Source: Lactobacillaceae bacterium (GTDB taxonomy: Bacteria; Bacillota; Bacilli; Lactobacillales; Lactobacillaceae). From it: a DNA stretch of 55,597 nucleotides. The stretch covers positions 1 to 55,597 of the forward strand of contig JAITQG010000030.1 in assembly GCA_031289015.1 (NCBI GenBank), read 5' to 3'. Shown here one piece after another: positions 38,129-47,977 of this stretch. Position 1 is the first letter of the stretch; every line of letters begins with the position of its first letter. A program made the translations under genes and the position numbers. The notes below the pieces were generated by a model. The model saw only the letters and a program-made list of their open reading frames with translations, was not told the origin of the DNA and made no database searches.

Positions 38129-38688
38129 TGAGTTTGAATATCATGTTGTTAGGTTTGCCAGGAGTTGGTAAGGGTACCCAAGCTTCAAAGATTGTTGAAA
38201 CTTATAGTTTGCCACACATCAGCACGGGCGATATGTTCCGCGCTGCAATGGCAAATGAAACTGAATTAGGACTTAAGGCCAAGGCGTTCATGGATGCTGG
38301 CGACTTAGTTCCTGATGAAGTTACCAATGGTATCGTTGAAGAGCGTTTAGCTGAAGACGATACTAAGGTTGGGTTCATTTTGGATGGATTCCCACGTAAT
38401 TTGGATCAAGCAAATGCTTTAGATGAAATGTTATCAAAGCGAGGTCGCAAGCTTGACGCCGTGTTATACTTCACAGCTCCAGAAGTTGTGTTAGTAGACC
38501 GGATGATGGCCCGTGGTCGTGCAGATGATTCACCTGAAGTCATTAAGAATCGCTTAGACGTTAATGGTAAGTTGACCGAACCAATCGCAAATTTCTATAA
38601 GAGCCAAGGCTTATTACATGAAATTAGCGGAGTAGGTGAACTAGATACCATTTTCGCGAGTGTAAAAGAGTTGCTCGATAATTTGTAG
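38128..38688 (+). CDS. adk: Adenylate kinase, short form
   Basis: 186 residues. It interconverts ATP + AMP and 2 ADP. The P-loop GLPGVGKGTQ begins at residue 9, and DGFPRNLDQA is present. After VDRMMARGRADD the sequence goes straight to SPEVIKNRL, so the roughly 30-residue LID insertion, with its zinc-binding cysteines in Bacillus, is missing. Short enzymes without LID are known, so it should be active. The start is coupled to secY. Confidence 0.96.
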   Translation: MSLNIMLLGLPGVGKGTQASKIVETYSLPHISTGDMFRAAMANETELGLKAKAFMDAGDLVPDEVTNGIVEERLAEDDTKVGFILDGFPRNLDQANALDEMLSKRGRKLDAVLYFTAPEVVLVDRMMARGRADDSPEVIKNRLDVNGKLTEPIANFYKSQGLLHEISGVGELDTIFASVKELLDNL

Positions 38689-38715
38689 AATGCCGTTAAT
38701 TTGTAAGTTGGTTTC

Positions 38716-38744
38716 TTGTGACAAACTTGGTGCCATGTTATAAT
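38716..38744 (+). promoter_or_regulatory. Internal promoter before infA
   Basis: TTGTGA (38716-38721) and a perfect TATAAT (38739-38744) are 17 bases apart, giving a second entry point into the alpha part of the cluster (infA to rplQ). Confidence 0.87.
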
Positions 38745-38788
38745 TTAGTGTTGCGTTCTCTAGGTGTACCAACGAAGGAGGCATAAAC

Positions 38789-39004
38789 GTGGCCAATGAT
38801 GTTATTGAAATTTCTGGTGTGGTAAAGGAAACAATGCCCAACGCCATGTTTACCGTTGAATTGGAAAACGGCGCCAACATTCTAGCTCACGTCTCAGGCA
38901 AGATCCGAAAGAATTTCATTCGTATCTTACCAGGTGATCGTGTAACCGTTGAAATGTCGCCATACGATTTGACTAAAGGACGTATTACTTATCGTTTCAA
39001 GTAA
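38789..39004 (+). CDS. infA: Translation initiation factor IF-1
   Basis: 71 residues, a single OB fold. IF-1 occupies the ribosomal A site during initiation. [18 protein letters not shown] and [19 protein letters not shown] are diagnostic. It begins at GTG behind GAAGGAGGC and has its own strong promoter. Confidence 0.97.
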   Translation: MANDVIEISGVVKETMPNAMFTVELENGANILAHVSGKIRKNFIRILPGDRVTVEMSPYDLTKGRITYRFK

Positions 39005-39039
39005 TCAATCGTTTAAAGTAATTCAAGGAGGTAAATATC

Positions 39040-39156
39040 ATGAAGGTTCGTCCATCAGTAAAGCCAATGTGTGATAACTGTAAGGTTATTCGTCGCAACG
39101 GCCGTGTTATGGTGATTTGCACAAATCCCAAGCACAAGCAACGTCAAGGTTCATAA
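39040..39156 (+). CDS. rpmJ: 50S ribosomal protein L36
   Basis: 38 residues. [19 protein letters not shown] is the classical start. The zinc ribbon is complete (C11, C14, C27, H32), so this is the zinc-dependent C+ form. The start follows AAGGAGGT, 35 bases after infA. Confidence 0.97.
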   Translation: MKVRPSVKPMCDNCKVIRRNGRVMVICTNPKHKQRQGS

Positions 39157-39210
39157 TATTAATTAACCATTGACATTTATATATCAAATTTACTATAGGA
39201 GGTAAAAGTA

Positions 39211-39576
39211 ATGGCTCGTATTGCTGGTATTGATTTGCCGCGCGATAAGCGTATCGTGATCGCATTGACATACGTATACGGAATCGGTAACACTACTGCT
39301 CAAAAAGTTTTGGCAGAAGCTAACGTTTCTGAAGACGTCCGTGTTCGTGACTTGACTCCCGACCAAGAAGACGCCATCCGTGCTATCGTTGATAACATTA
39401 AGGTGGAAGGTGACTTGCGTCGTGAAGTCTCATTGAACATTAAGAAGTTACAAGAAATCGCATCATACCGTGGCATTCGTCACCGTCGAGGGTTGCCAGT
39501 TCGTGGACAAAACACGAAGAACAACGCTCGCACACGAAAAGGCCCAGCTGTTGCAATTGCTGGTAAGAAGAAGTAA
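39211..39576 (+). CDS. rpsM: 30S ribosomal protein S13
   Basis: 121 residues. S13 sits in the 30S head and bridges to the 50S subunit. [14 protein letters not shown], the helix-turn-helix-like middle and the basic tail [19 protein letters not shown] are present. The start follows AGGAGGTAAAA. Confidence 0.98.
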   Translation: MARIAGIDLPRDKRIVIALTYVYGIGNTTAQKVLAEANVSEDVRVRDLTPDQEDAIRAIVDNIKVEGDLRREVSLNIKKLQEIASYRGIRHRRGLPVRGQNTKNNARTRKGPAVAIAGKKK

Positions 39577-39607
39577 TTAATTCTATAGAAAGGAGATTAC
39601 TTTAATC

Positions 39608-39994
39608 ATGGCAGGTCGTACAAATCGTAAGCGTCGTGTAAAAAAGAATATTGAGTCCGGTGTTGCACACATCCACGCAACATTCAACAACACGATTGTG
39701 ATGATCACAGATGTACAAGGTAACGCTGTTGCTTGGTCATCTGCTGGTTCTCTTGGATTCAAGGGTAGCCGTAAGTCAACGCCGTTTGCTTCGCAAATGG
39801 CTGCTGAAGCCGCCGCTAAGGGGGCAATGGATAATGGAATGAAGACAGTTGAAGTAACTGTTAAGGGACCTGGTTCAGGTCGCGAATCTGCTATCCGTGC
39901 TTTGGCTGCTGCTGGTTTGGAAGTTACATCTATCAAGGATGTTACTCCCGTACCACACAATGGCTCACGTCCACCAAAGCGTCGTCGTGTCTAA
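39608..39994 (+). CDS. rpsK: 30S ribosomal protein S11
   Basis: 128 residues. S11 forms the platform near the mRNA exit. [18 protein letters not shown] and the C-terminal [18 protein letters not shown] are diagnostic. The start follows AAAGGAGA. Confidence 0.98.
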   Translation: MAGRTNRKRRVKKNIESGVAHIHATFNNTIVMITDVQGNAVAWSSAGSLGFKGSRKSTPFASQMAAEAAAKGAMDNGMKTVEVTVKGPGSGRESAIRALAAAGLEVTSIKDVTPVPHNGSRPPKRRRV

Positions 39995-40052
39995 TTGTTG
40001 CTGTTGCTACAACTAGATTACTCACAATGCTTTGAAAGGGGTAAAAAACAGC

Positions 40053-40997
40053 ATGCTTGAATTCGAAAACCCAAATATTACGCTGGTTGAAGAAGATAGC
40101 AATTACGGCAAGTTTGTAGTTGAACCACTTGAGCGCGGTTATGGAACCACGCTTGGTAATTCACTACGCCGTGTATTGTTGTCATCATTGCCAGGTGCTG
40201 CTATCAATTCTGTTCAAATTGATACAGTTTTGCATGAGTTCTCAACAATCGAAGGGGTTGTTGAAGACGTAACGCAAATTATTTTGAACCTTAAAAAGGT
40301 TTCAATGCGCATCGACAGTGATGAAGAGAAAACGCTCGAAATCAATATCGCCGGACCTGCTACGGTAACGGCTGGAGATATTGCTGGAGATAGTGATGTA
40401 GAAATCTTGAATAAAGATCTATACATTGCTACTGTTGCGGCTGGGGCTACGTTGAACATGACTTTGTCTGCTGTTCGCGGACGTGGTTATGTTTCAGCTG
40501 ACCAGAATAAGGAATTGCATGATGAAATGCCGATTGGCGTTCTAGCAATTGATTCAATCTTTACCCCAATCGAGCGCGTAAACTATCAAGTTGAGAACAC
40601 GCGTGTCGGTCAACGTGACGATTTTGACAAGTTAACTTTGGATGTATGGACTGATGGATCATTGACACCAACTGAAGCTGTTTCTTTGGCAGCTCGGGTG
40701 TTGTCAGGTCATCTGAATGCATTCGTTGAATTGTCAGAGCGTGCAGTAGCTACTCAAGTTATGGCTGATAAGGAAGAAGATGCAGCTCCTAAGCATGCAG
40801 ATTCACCAATTGAAGAATTGGACTTGTCAGTGCGCTCTTATAATTGTCTCAAACGGGCCGGGATTAACTCTGTTCAAGAGTTAACGGATCGTACAGAAAC
40901 ACAAATGATGTCTGTTCGAAACCTCGGTCGGAAATCACTTGACGAAATCCAAGAAAAGCTTGCTGTATTGGGCTTAGGATTCCGCAAGGAAGATTAG
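40053..40997 (+). CDS. rpoA: RNA polymerase subunit alpha
   Basis: 314 residues. The N-terminal assembly domain (about 1-230; [23 protein letters not shown] near residue 27) and C-terminal promoter-binding domain (about 245-310; [16 protein letters not shown] and [11 protein letters not shown]) are joined by an acidic linker. The ATG at 40053 was chosen because GAAAGGGGT lies upstream; the in-frame TTG at 40032 overlaps that ribosome site. Confidence 0.98.
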   Translation: MLEFENPNITLVEEDSNYGKFVVEPLERGYGTTLGNSLRRVLLSSLPGAAINSVQIDTVLHEFSTIEGVVEDVTQIILNLKKVSMRIDSDEEKTLEINIAGPATVTAGDIAGDSDVEILNKDLYIATVAAGATLNMTLSAVRGRGYVSADQNKELHDEMPIGVLAIDSIFTPIERVNYQVENTRVGQRDDFDKLTLDVWTDGSLTPTEAVSLAARVLSGHLNAFVELSERAVATQVMADKEEDAAPKHADSPIEELDLSVRSYNCLKRAGINSVQELTDRTETQMMSVRNLGRKSLDEIQEKLAVLGLGFRKED

Positions 40998-41036
40998 ATT
41001 GAAAGTATAGAATACCAAGTAAAGGAGGAATGATTC

Positions 41037-41423
41037 ATGCCATACCGTAAGTTGGGACGCACTAGCTCACAACGTAAGGCTTTGTTGCGTGACTTGACCA
41101 CTCAATTGTTGATCAACGGTCGTATCGAAACTACTGAAGCTCGTGCTAAGGAAGTTCGTCGTACCGCTGACAAGATGATTACTTTGGGAAAGCACGGTGA
41201 CTTAGCATCACGTCGTAAGGCCGCTGGTTTCTTGCGTAATGTTGTCGCTAATGTTAATACTACTGATGATGACAGCGTTAAGATTGAAACTGCATTGCAA
41301 CACTTGTTCAACAATGTTGCCCCTCGTTTTGAGGGCCGTGCCGGTGGATACACTCGCATCTTAAAGACTGTACAACGTCGTGGTGACGCTGCACAAATGG
41401 TTATTTTGGAATTGGTTGACTAA
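41037..41423 (+). CDS. rplQ: 50S ribosomal protein L17
   Basis: 128 residues. L17 is at the tunnel exit rim. [20 protein letters not shown] is the classical start. It is the last gene of the superoperon. The 150 bases after it contain small hairpins (for example GGCTCG with CGAGTC) but nothing I can name, then a terminator. Confidence 0.97.
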   Translation: MPYRKLGRTSSQRKALLRDLTTQLLINGRIETTEARAKEVRRTADKMITLGKHGDLASRRKAAGFLRNVVANVNTTDDDSVKIETALQHLFNNVAPRFEGRAGGYTRILKTVQRRGDAAQMVILELVD

Positions 41424-41572
41424 TACGTTAGTTGTCAAAATCGATAATCACTTTTAAATCTCCATGTTAAATAGCATAAACTGTTACGATGCTGGCTACA
41501 GGCCAAGTCTAGGTTGAATGGCTCGTAACCGAGTCGCGCTATATAATGTGTGAGATTTTTTTGTTGGGTATC

Positions 41573-41615
41573 AAAAAAACGTTCGAAGCACTTTTTGTTT
41601 CGAACGTTTTTAATA
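41573..41615. terminator. Bidirectional terminator between rplQ and metI
   Basis: AACGTTCGAA and TTCGAACGTT form a perfect ten-base stem, flanked by an A run and a T run. It serves both the superoperon and the converging met genes. Confidence 0.92.
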
Positions 41616-41616
41616 T

Positions 41617-42312
41617 TTATCCGTGATGAGATTTCTTTGCAAGATAATCACCAACGAATTGTACGATGACGATCAGCAACAAGACAAAGATTGTGGCTAG
41701 CCACATAACATCATTTTGGAAGCGTTGATAACCAGTAACGATTGCGGTTGTACCAAGTCCACCAGCACCGATTGCGCCGGCCATGGCTGTCAAACCAACT
41801 AACGAGATGATTGTGACGGTTGACACTCGAATCAATTCTGAACGGCCTTCACGTAGGTAAACATCTTTGATAATGTCCCAGTTGTTTGCTCCAAATGCAC
41901 GAGCGGCTTCGATCTTACCTGAGTTAACGCCCAACAACGCAACTTGAACTTGTCGTGCGTAGAAGGGGAAAACACCCAATGACAAGGGGACCAACGCAGC
42001 GGTTGAACCGATGGTCGTGTGGACGATTAGTTGCGTTAATGGCGAGATAACCACCACCATGATGATGAATGGAATCGCACGGCCAATTGAAACCACTTTG
42101 TCAAAGATTTGGAAGACGGCGCGATTAGGCGTGATCCCATCATCGGTGGTTAAGACTAAGCCGATACCAAAGATTAAACCGAGGATGCCACCGAACACGG
42201 CGGAACCAAATGTCATGTACAAAGTTTGGCCAATGGCAGTGCCCCAACCATAATCTTCACCCCAACCAAGGGAATAAACATTTGGGAAATTTGCTTGTAT
42301 CCAATGTAACAT
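41617..42312 (-). CDS. metI: Methionine ABC transporter permease
   Basis: 231 residues with about five membrane segments. The EAA loop (GANNWDIIKDVYLREG region) contacts MetN. The family is the MetI-like methionine and methionine-sulfoxide importer. Its ATG shares a base with the metN stop. It is the last gene of metQ-metN-metI on the minus strand. Confidence 0.93.
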   Translation of the reverse strand: MLHWIQANFPNVYSLGWGEDYGWGTAIGQTLYMTFGSAVFGGILGLIFGIGLVLTTDDGITPNRAVFQIFDKVVSIGRAIPFIIMVVVISPLTQLIVHTTIGSTAALVPLSLGVFPFYARQVQVALLGVNSGKIEAARAFGANNWDIIKDVYLREGRSELIRVSTVTIISLVGLTAMAGAIGAGGLGTTAIVTGYQRFQNDVMWLATIFVLLLIVIVQFVGDYLAKKSHHG

Positions 42313-43361
42313 TAGGCGTTTACCTCCGTACTAATTTTTTCGACTTTCACTGAATGTGCTTCGAAGAATTCAATTGCTTGGTTAATTTGTGACGATGTAC
42401 CAGCAAGCACAACAAGGGCCGTCCCGACTGGAGTTTGCGTCAAAATTTCCATATTTGAATAGAGAATGTTGGTCGTTACCCCATAATCTGCAAAGACGGT
42501 TGAAAGCAATGGATGGGCCGTTTCTTCACCGACATATTCGATTTGAACGAGTTGCTCGTTATTTGCTAATGGGCGAATCGTCAACAAATCTTGCACCTTC
42601 ACCAAGGCATCTTCACGGTTGGTTGCCGTGTTGATGAAATCCTTAGTCAATTGTTGTTGTGGATTGGTGAATATTTCTAACAATGTGCCACGTTCGATGA
42701 TATGACCATCTTCCATTACTGCAACTTTATTTGCAATTGACTTAACAGCTTGCATTTCGTGGGTGATTAACAAAATGGTTAAACCTAAATCTTCATTCAA
42801 CTTCTTGAGCAAAGCCAAAATTTGATTGGTCGTACGCGGATCCAATGCTGAAGTCGCTTCGTCTGAAATCAAAATTTCAGGATCATTGGCAAGCGCCCGA
42901 GCGATGGCGACACGTTGCTTTTGGCCACCAGAAAGTTGAGCTGGAAAATTATTGGAACGATCAGCTAAACCAACCAGGTCAAGTAATTGATTAATCTTAA
43001 CCGTCTTTTCTTGCTTGCTCAAAGATGAATGCTTTAAGGGTTGGGCGACGTTGCCGAAAACGGATAGTTCGTCCATCAAGTTAAAGTGTTGGAAAATCAT
43101 GCCAATTTTCTTACGCTTATCACGTAAATCAGCGGCAGATTGGGTGGTCATTTCGATTCCATTGACCAAAACTGACCCACTGGTAGGTTTTTGAAGTAAG
43201 TTCACTGTGCGCACCAAGGTAGACTTGCCGGCACCAGAATAACCGACAATGCCATAGATGTCGCCTTCTTCAACCGTTAAAGATTCTTTTTGGACGGCAA
43301 TGATTTCTTGATTTTTTTGGCGAAAAGTTACATTTACATCAGTTAGCTCAATTACGGCCAT
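42312..43361 (-). CDS. metN: Methionine ABC transporter ATP-binding protein
   Basis: 349 residues. Walker [10 protein letters not shown] is at 40-48, then [15 protein letters not shown] and Walker B ILISDEAT. The C-terminal NIL domain (about 265-345) is the regulatory domain that binds methionine and slows transport. The ATG at 43361 has the best spacing from TTTGGAG; upstream in-frame ATGs were rejected. A possible attenuator lies just upstream. Confidence 0.94.
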   Translation of the reverse strand: MAVIELTDVNVTFRQKNQEIIAVQKESLTVEEGDIYGIVGYSGAGKSTLVRTVNLLQKPTSGSVLVNGIEMTTQSAADLRDKRKKIGMIFQHFNLMDELSVFGNVAQPLKHSSLSKQEKTVKINQLLDLVGLADRSNNFPAQLSGGQKQRVAIARALANDPEILISDEATSALDPRTTNQILALLKKLNEDLGLTILLITHEMQAVKSIANKVAVMEDGHIIERGTLLEIFTNPQQQLTKDFINTATNREDALVKVQDLLTIRPLANNEQLVQIEYVGEETAHPLLSTVFADYGVTTNILYSNMEILTQTPVGTALVVLAGTSSQINQAIEFFEAHSVKVEKISTEVNA

Positions 43362-43392
43362 AGGATTCATCTCCAAATTCATTTTTATATAC

Positions 43393-43471
43393 AAAAAACG
43401 GAGTAAAATACGGGACTCCGCTGTTGCTATATGTACCCCCCTGAATAAATCAAGGGTGTTATATTATTATA
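43393..43471 (-). promoter_or_regulatory. Promoter-like site and terminator hairpin before metN
   Basis: Read on the minus strand, TATAAT (43471-43466) is followed by a hairpin ACCCTTGA/TCAGGGGGGT, the T-box-like string AGGGGGGTAC, and a perfect terminator CGGAGT/ACTCCG with a six-T tail (43420-43393). This looks like a small attenuator or the remnant of a T-box. No good -35 is visible. Confidence 0.5.
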
Positions 43472-43536
43472 TACGCTAATTTGTCAGAACACTAACAAAT
43501 TATCAGTAAGTTTTTGTGAATTATTTTAAGCCTGAT

Positions 43537-44370
43537 TTACTTCAAAGTGATATCCCAAGCTGGAATTTCTGCTTCGCCCCAAACCTTCTTCAAGTGCTTT
43601 TTAGTTGCCGTAGTTTGGTAAGCCTTAACAACATCCTTGTAGATCTTGTTTTTGGCTTCTGACTTCTTAGCAACGATAATGTTGATCCATTGCTTTGAAG
43701 CCTTGTTAACTGGTTCGATGTAGATTGCTGAATTCAACTTAATCTTGGCTTCTTCGGCGTAATTCGTGTTGATAACCGCAGTACCTTCTGACTTCAAGGC
43801 AGCTGGCGTTTGATCAGCCGCAATTTCTTTGATCTTCAAGTTCTTCTTGTTTTGAGTGATGTCCTTAACCGTTGGCAAAGCAACATTCTTCTTAATCTTG
43901 ATCAAGCCAGCAGTTTGCAACAACGTCAATGCACGAGCCTCATTCGTTGCGTCGTTTGGAACAGCAATCGTTGAACCCTTGGCAATTTGTGAAACTTTCT
44001 TGGCCTTAGTGGAATACAAGCGGATTGGTGTGATGAAGGTCTTACCAATGGCCTTAAGCTTATTGCCGTTTTCGTTGTTCCAATTATTCAAGTAGTTATA
44101 ATGTTGGAAGGCGTTCAAATCCAATGAACCGTCTTTTACGGCGACGTTTGGTTGGTTGTAATCAGTGAAAACCTTTGTCTTGATGGTGATGCCGTACTTC
44201 TTCTTGGCAGTTTTAGCAACTAACTTCCATAATGCAGCATCAGAAGTTCCGACCAATCCAACGGTAACGGTCTTCTTTGAGGCTGCAGCGGCCGTAGTGG
44301 TAGGGATAACAACTGAGGCAACCAAACCTGCAGCGGCTAGAGTAACACCTAACTTAAATGACTTATTCAT
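43537..44370 (-). CDS. metQ: MetQ/NlpA family substrate-binding protein without lipobox
   Basis: 277 residues. An N-terminal signal peptide (hydrophobic core about 7-24, probable cut after AAA-type residues near 29) is followed by the NlpA fold (TVTVGLVGTSDAALWKLV onward; LDLNAFQHYNYLNNWN). It delivers methionine to MetNI. There is no cysteine at all, so the usual lipid anchor is missing and the protein may be released or held another way. It is preceded by a methionine T-box. Confidence 0.88.
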   Translation of the reverse strand: MNKSFKLGVTLAAAGLVASVVIPTTTAAAASKKTVTVGLVGTSDAALWKLVAKTAKKKYGITIKTKVFTDYNQPNVAVKDGSLDLNAFQHYNYLNNWNNENGNKLKAIGKTFITPIRLYSTKAKKVSQIAKGSTIAVPNDATNEARALTLLQTAGLIKIKKNVALPTVKDITQNKKNLKIKEIAADQTPAALKSEGTAVINTNYAEEAKIKLNSAIYIEPVNKASKQWINIIVAKKSEAKNKIYKDVVKAYQTTATKKHLKKVWGEAEIPAWDITLK

Positions 44371-44427
44371 ACTTTTCTCTCCTTGGCGAAATTACGCGTT
44401 TTACAAAAAATTAACTCAACAAGTGAA

Positions 44428-44476
44428 CAAAAAAGACTCGTCCCCACTTGGTAAAAATACCAAATAGAAACGAGTC
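44428..44476 (-). terminator. T-box terminator before metQ
   Basis: On the minus strand GACTCG pairs with CGAGTC (44476-44471 with 44440-44435), with an inner TTGGTATTTTTACCAA hairpin, followed by a T run. It overlaps the T-box antiterminator strand. Confidence 0.88.
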
Positions 44477-44740
44477 CTCGTGTTACCATTCTACTTCGTC
44501 AATTAGCTTTCACTAAATGACCTCAACAACAAGCGGGCAGCGGGCGAAATGATGCCATACCGATTCGTGTGTCTTGTAACGTAGACCAATCCGTCGCCAG
44601 CTTATAGACTTGCTACTCACCGACGCCAATCACAGGTCATTTTCCAAAAATACTCACACGACAACTCACACCGACCGTTGTCTCTCTTTGCTGTAGTAGA
44701 ATTTGTACTTTCCTGCTCAACTTGTTTAATTAAAATCTAT
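44476..44740 (-). promoter_or_regulatory. T-box leader with AUG (methionine) specifier
   Basis: Read on the minus strand: the Stem I base CAGG/CCTG (44715-44712 with 44636-44633), the AGTA bulge (44709-44706), and the apical loop GGTCGGTGTGA (44676-44666) closed by GACAAC/GTTGTC. The specifier ATG followed by A is at 44640-44637. The T-box AGAATGGTAACACGAGG (44492-44476) is next to the terminator. Uncharged tRNA-Met should stabilise the antiterminator and switch on the transporter. Confidence 0.88.
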
Positions 44741-44746
44741 TCCAAT

Positions 44747-44775
44747 ATCTTACGGCTTGAAGGGGATATTGTCAA
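44747..44775 (-). promoter_or_regulatory. Promoter of the metQ T-box transcript
   Basis: On the minus strand TTGACA (44775-44770) and TAAGAT (44752-44747) have the ideal 17-base spacing. Confidence 0.87.
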
Positions 44776-44817
44776 TACAATTAGGCAACATTGGTGGATT
44801 TAACCGTGATTTTAATC

Positions 44818-45582
44818 ATGAAAAACAGGATTGATTACAATGAATATGATTTCATACACAACGACCCCAGCATCTCTGCACAAGGGTTGCCCTTTAGTTT
44901 AAACTTATTAAGTTTCGCTTTTTCGATGGTGATGGTGCCCATGTTGATTTTTATGTTGTCAAATTTCTTTGCGGATAAATTTCAAGATAAAAAGAATATG
45001 GACATCCTATTTCCACAGCAAACGAAAATTTGTGAGCGGAATCGCTTTCTCGCTGCCACGTTGCTTTTCTTGGCAGTATATCTGATTATTGTCGTATTTA
45101 GCCTAGTAATTGGCACATTGGTCAACGGGCTTGGTGATGTGCATTTCCCACTTTATTATATATTGGAAAATAAAGTCGGCCAGCTGACGGTCGGTGGTGC
45201 ATTGTTGCAAACGGTTATTTTACAATTCCTGAGTTGCACAGCCGTGATTGCGCTCTTGCAATTGATGAATAATGTCACCAAAAACCACATTTTATCAATC
45301 TTATTGACAATGTTGATTACCGTGCCCCAAATTGTCGCGCCAATTGTGCTGCCGGTCTTCAACAAGGTCATGCATTTAATTCCAGGTGCCTATATCGCCA
45401 CACCCAATATTATTGATACAGCTTGGGCCAACCAGACCCATAATTATCAACTGACTTTTGTAAATGGCATACTTGTTTCGAGTGTTTATTTATTTGCGCT
45501 ATTACTGGTTAATTATGGTTATACGCAAAATGCTGGACGCGGCTTATTTATCAAAGCTTCGCGCACATTGAGTATGCGGTAA
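44818..45582 (+). pseudogene. N-terminally truncated ABC-2 type permease
   Basis: The frame encodes about 254 residues of an ABC-2 permease: an extracellular segment (RIDYNEYDFIHND), then five membrane segments. The expected N-terminal cytosolic stretch and the first membrane helix are cut short. An in-frame TAG lies just upstream of 44791, no ribosome site precedes the ATG at 44818, and no partner ATPase is adjacent. The metQ promoter occupies the upstream DNA. I think it is a decaying remnant; a short functional form is less likely. Confidence 0.6.
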
Positions 45583-45605
45583 TGATATATAGCTAGCTAT
45601 AAAAA

Positions 45606-45655
45606 ATGAACCCTACTCAACTTTAGATTAGTAAAGTTGAGTTGGGTTCTTTTTG
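45606..45655. terminator. Bidirectional terminator after the truncated permease
   Basis: An 18-base near-perfect stem (GAACCCTACTCAACTTTA with its complement), flanked by A and T runs, serves the remnant permease and the converging DUF1275 gene. Confidence 0.9.
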
Positions 45656-45657
45656 TA

Positions 45658-46332
45658 TTATGCTTCAATTAATCGATCAGCGCGGATATTCCACCAAATT
45701 AATAGTAGTAAGCCAACTGGGACAAACATTGCCCAACCGTGGACGGCCATACCGATGAAATGCGCTACAATTGCACCACCGATAAAGCCAAGGATCACGA
45801 TGAAAATATTGCGGGCCTTTTTTAGCGAGGCTTTATCATGGGAGATCAGGAAACTAGCAAGCATGGCTCCTAGCGTCTTTAGATTACCAGTGCTCATGAT
45901 GGTGGCGTAGGGAGCGCCACGTAATTTGCTAAAGGTATCAGCTTGAATTGACATGAACATGGCCAGAATCGACAAATTCACTTCAGCTGGGAAGTGTAAG
46001 ACTTCTAAAATCGCCACGATGGCCACACCAAAAGCCTCAATTAACACTGATAGCTCTTCCCATTGGATATCATTAATGAACCGATAACGCTTAACTAACT
46101 GGTTAAGTCCGGCGCCAATCATGAAAAAAGTAATTGGCCAAAAGAAAATCATCGCTTTACTAAAATTACCGGCAGCTAGGTTCACCCCAAATTGTAAGAG
46201 GTTACCACTTTGAAATGAAGCAAAGCGCGCGTCGTGAAATGCAAAGGTGTATGAGTCGACAAACCCTGCGGTGGCCGTCAATAAGATGCCCACGCGCAAG
46301 GATTCTTTCATTATTTTTTGTTGTACTGCCAT
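45658..46332 (-). CDS. DUF1275 (YoaK-type) membrane protein
   Basis: 224 residues with about six membrane segments. TATAGFVDSYTFAFHDARFASFQSGNLLQFG at the N-terminus is the DUF1275 pattern. The role of the family is not established, though membrane transport has been proposed. The start follows GAAGGGGG. It is a single gene facing away from pncB. Confidence 0.86.
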   Translation of the reverse strand: MAVQQKIMKESLRVGILLTATAGFVDSYTFAFHDARFASFQSGNLLQFGVNLAAGNFSKAMIFFWPITFFMIGAGLNQLVKRYRFINDIQWEELSVLIEAFGVAIVAILEVLHFPAEVNLSILAMFMSIQADTFSKLRGAPYATIMSTGNLKTLGAMLASFLISHDKASLKKARNIFIVILGFIGGAIVAHFIGMAVHGWAMFVPVGLLLLIWWNIRADRLIEA

Positions 46333-46471
46333 GACACAGCCCCCTTCAATAACTGAATTTATCTCTATCTATTATTGTAGTGCTCTTTGACCAAAATTGT
46401 TTATATAAAGGATTAATTGGCAAAATATGCTAAAATTAAGCTATCTAAATATGATAAGGAAGATAATTCTT

Positions 46472-47977
46472 ATGAGTTATGCGTACCCAGATGATAGTTT
46501 AGTATTACATACTGATGCTTATCAATTAACGATGATGCAAACCTATTTTAAAGAAGGCATTCATGAACGCAAGGCGGTTTATGAGGTCTTTTTCCGGACG
46601 ATTCCGTTTAAGAATGGGTATGCAATTTTTGCTGGTCTTGAGCGGGTCTTGGACTATTTGCGGAATTTGAAGTTTTCAGCATCAGATATCGCCTATCTCC
46701 GAGATACGGGGATGTTTGATGATGATTTTGTGGATTATTTAGCGAATTGGGAATTCAAAGCGACTGTCCGTGCTCCACGCGAAGGGGAAGTCGTGTTCAA
46801 TAATGAACCAATCGTGCAAGTTGAAGGCACGGTTTTTGATGCACAGCTCATCGAAACCCCGTTGTTGAATATTGTTAATTACCAAACTTTGATTGCAACG
46901 AAAGCCTCACGCATTCGGGCGGTGGTTGGTGACCAAGGTCTATTGGAATTTGGAACTCGCCGTGCCCAGGAAATGGATGCGGCTATTTGGGGCACACGGG
47001 CGGCCTTTATTGGTGGGTTTGATGCGACTTCCAACGTGCGTGCTGGTAAGTTATTTGGAATTCCGATTAGTGGCACCCATGCGCATAGTTTAGTGCAAGT
47101 TTATCGCAATGATTATGAAGCTTTTAAGGCCTATGCGAATACGCATAAAGATGTTGTTTTCTTAGTCGATACGTATGATACGCTGCGGTCTGGAATCCCA
47201 AGTGCAATTCGCGTGGCGCGTGAATTTGGCGATAAGATTAATTTCTTAGGTGTCCGAATCGATTCAGGGGACATGGCGTATTTGTCAAAGGGTGTCCGCA
47301 AGATGCTTGATGAGGCTGGCTTTACTGAAGCTAAGATCTACGCATCAAATGATTTGGATGAAGAAACGATTACTTCATTAAAGCTGCAAGGCGCCCAAAT
47401 TGATGTTTGGGGTGTGGGCACGAAACTTATTACGGCCTATGATCAACCGGCTTTAGGGGCGGTTTATAAAGTGGTTTCAGTTGAAGATGAAGCTGGCCAA
47501 ATGGTCGATACGATCAAAATTTCTGGCAGTGCAGCCAAGATTTCAAATCCAGGTAAGAAACAGGTTTGGCGGATTACGCGCAATTCGGATGGCAAGTCGC
47601 AAGGTGATTACGTCGCTTTGTGGAATGAAAACCCAGCTGATCAACAAGCAGGTTTGTACATGTTCCACCCGGAATATCCATATTTGAATAAAACAATTCA
47701 AGACTTTACCGCCCGCCCCATCTTACAAGACATGGTGGTTGATGGTGAACCTGTATATGAAGTGCCGACGTTGCAAGAGGTACGGGCGTATTCAATGGAA
47801 CGCTTGGATGCATTGTGGTCAGAATATAAGCGAACTTTGAATCCCCAAGAATATCCAATTGACCTCTCACAAGCCGCTTGGGATCATAAGATGAACCTCA
47901 TCAAAGATGTCCGCCATTACGTGGATACCGTGGCTGCAGAATATGCAAATCAACCAGAACAAAAAGGAGAGCAGTGA
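46472..47977 (+). CDS. pncB: Nicotinate phosphoribosyltransferase
   Basis: 501 residues. It joins nicotinate to PRPP with ATP hydrolysis, giving nicotinate mononucleotide. [16 protein letters not shown] near residue 14, the active-site His in [10 protein letters not shown], and [22 protein letters not shown] are diagnostic. The ATG at 46472 follows AAGGAAGA; longer in-frame readings were rejected. Its stop overlaps the nadE start, so both NAD-salvage genes are coupled. Confidence 0.95.
   Translation: MSYAYPDDSLVLHTDAYQLTMMQTYFKEGIHERKAVYEVFFRTIPFKNGYAIFAGLERVLDYLRNLKFSASDIAYLRDTGMFDDDFVDYLANWEFKATVRAPREGEVVFNNEPIVQVEGTVFDAQLIETPLLNIVNYQTLIATKASRIRAVVGDQGLLEFGTRRAQEMDAAIWGTRAAFIGGFDATSNVRAGKLFGIPISGTHAHSLVQVYRNDYEAFKAYANTHKDVVFLVDTYDTLRSGIPSAIRVAREFGDKINFLGVRIDSGDMAYLSKGVRKMLDEAGFTEAKIYASNDLDEETITSLKLQGAQIDVWGVGTKLITAYDQPALGAVYKVVSVEDEAGQMVDTIKISGSAAKISNPGKKQVWRITRNSDGKSQGDYVALWNENPADQQAGLYMFHPEYPYLNKTIQDFTARPILQDMVVDGEPVYEVPTLQEVRAYSMERLDALWSEYKRTLNPQEYPIDLSQAAWDHKMNLIKDVRHYVDTVAAEYANQPEQKGEQ

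Noticed and set aside
40032-40053. TTG as the rpoA start
   Set aside because: It overlaps the ribosome-binding site GAAAGGGGT; the ATG at 40053 gives the normal RpoA N-terminus.
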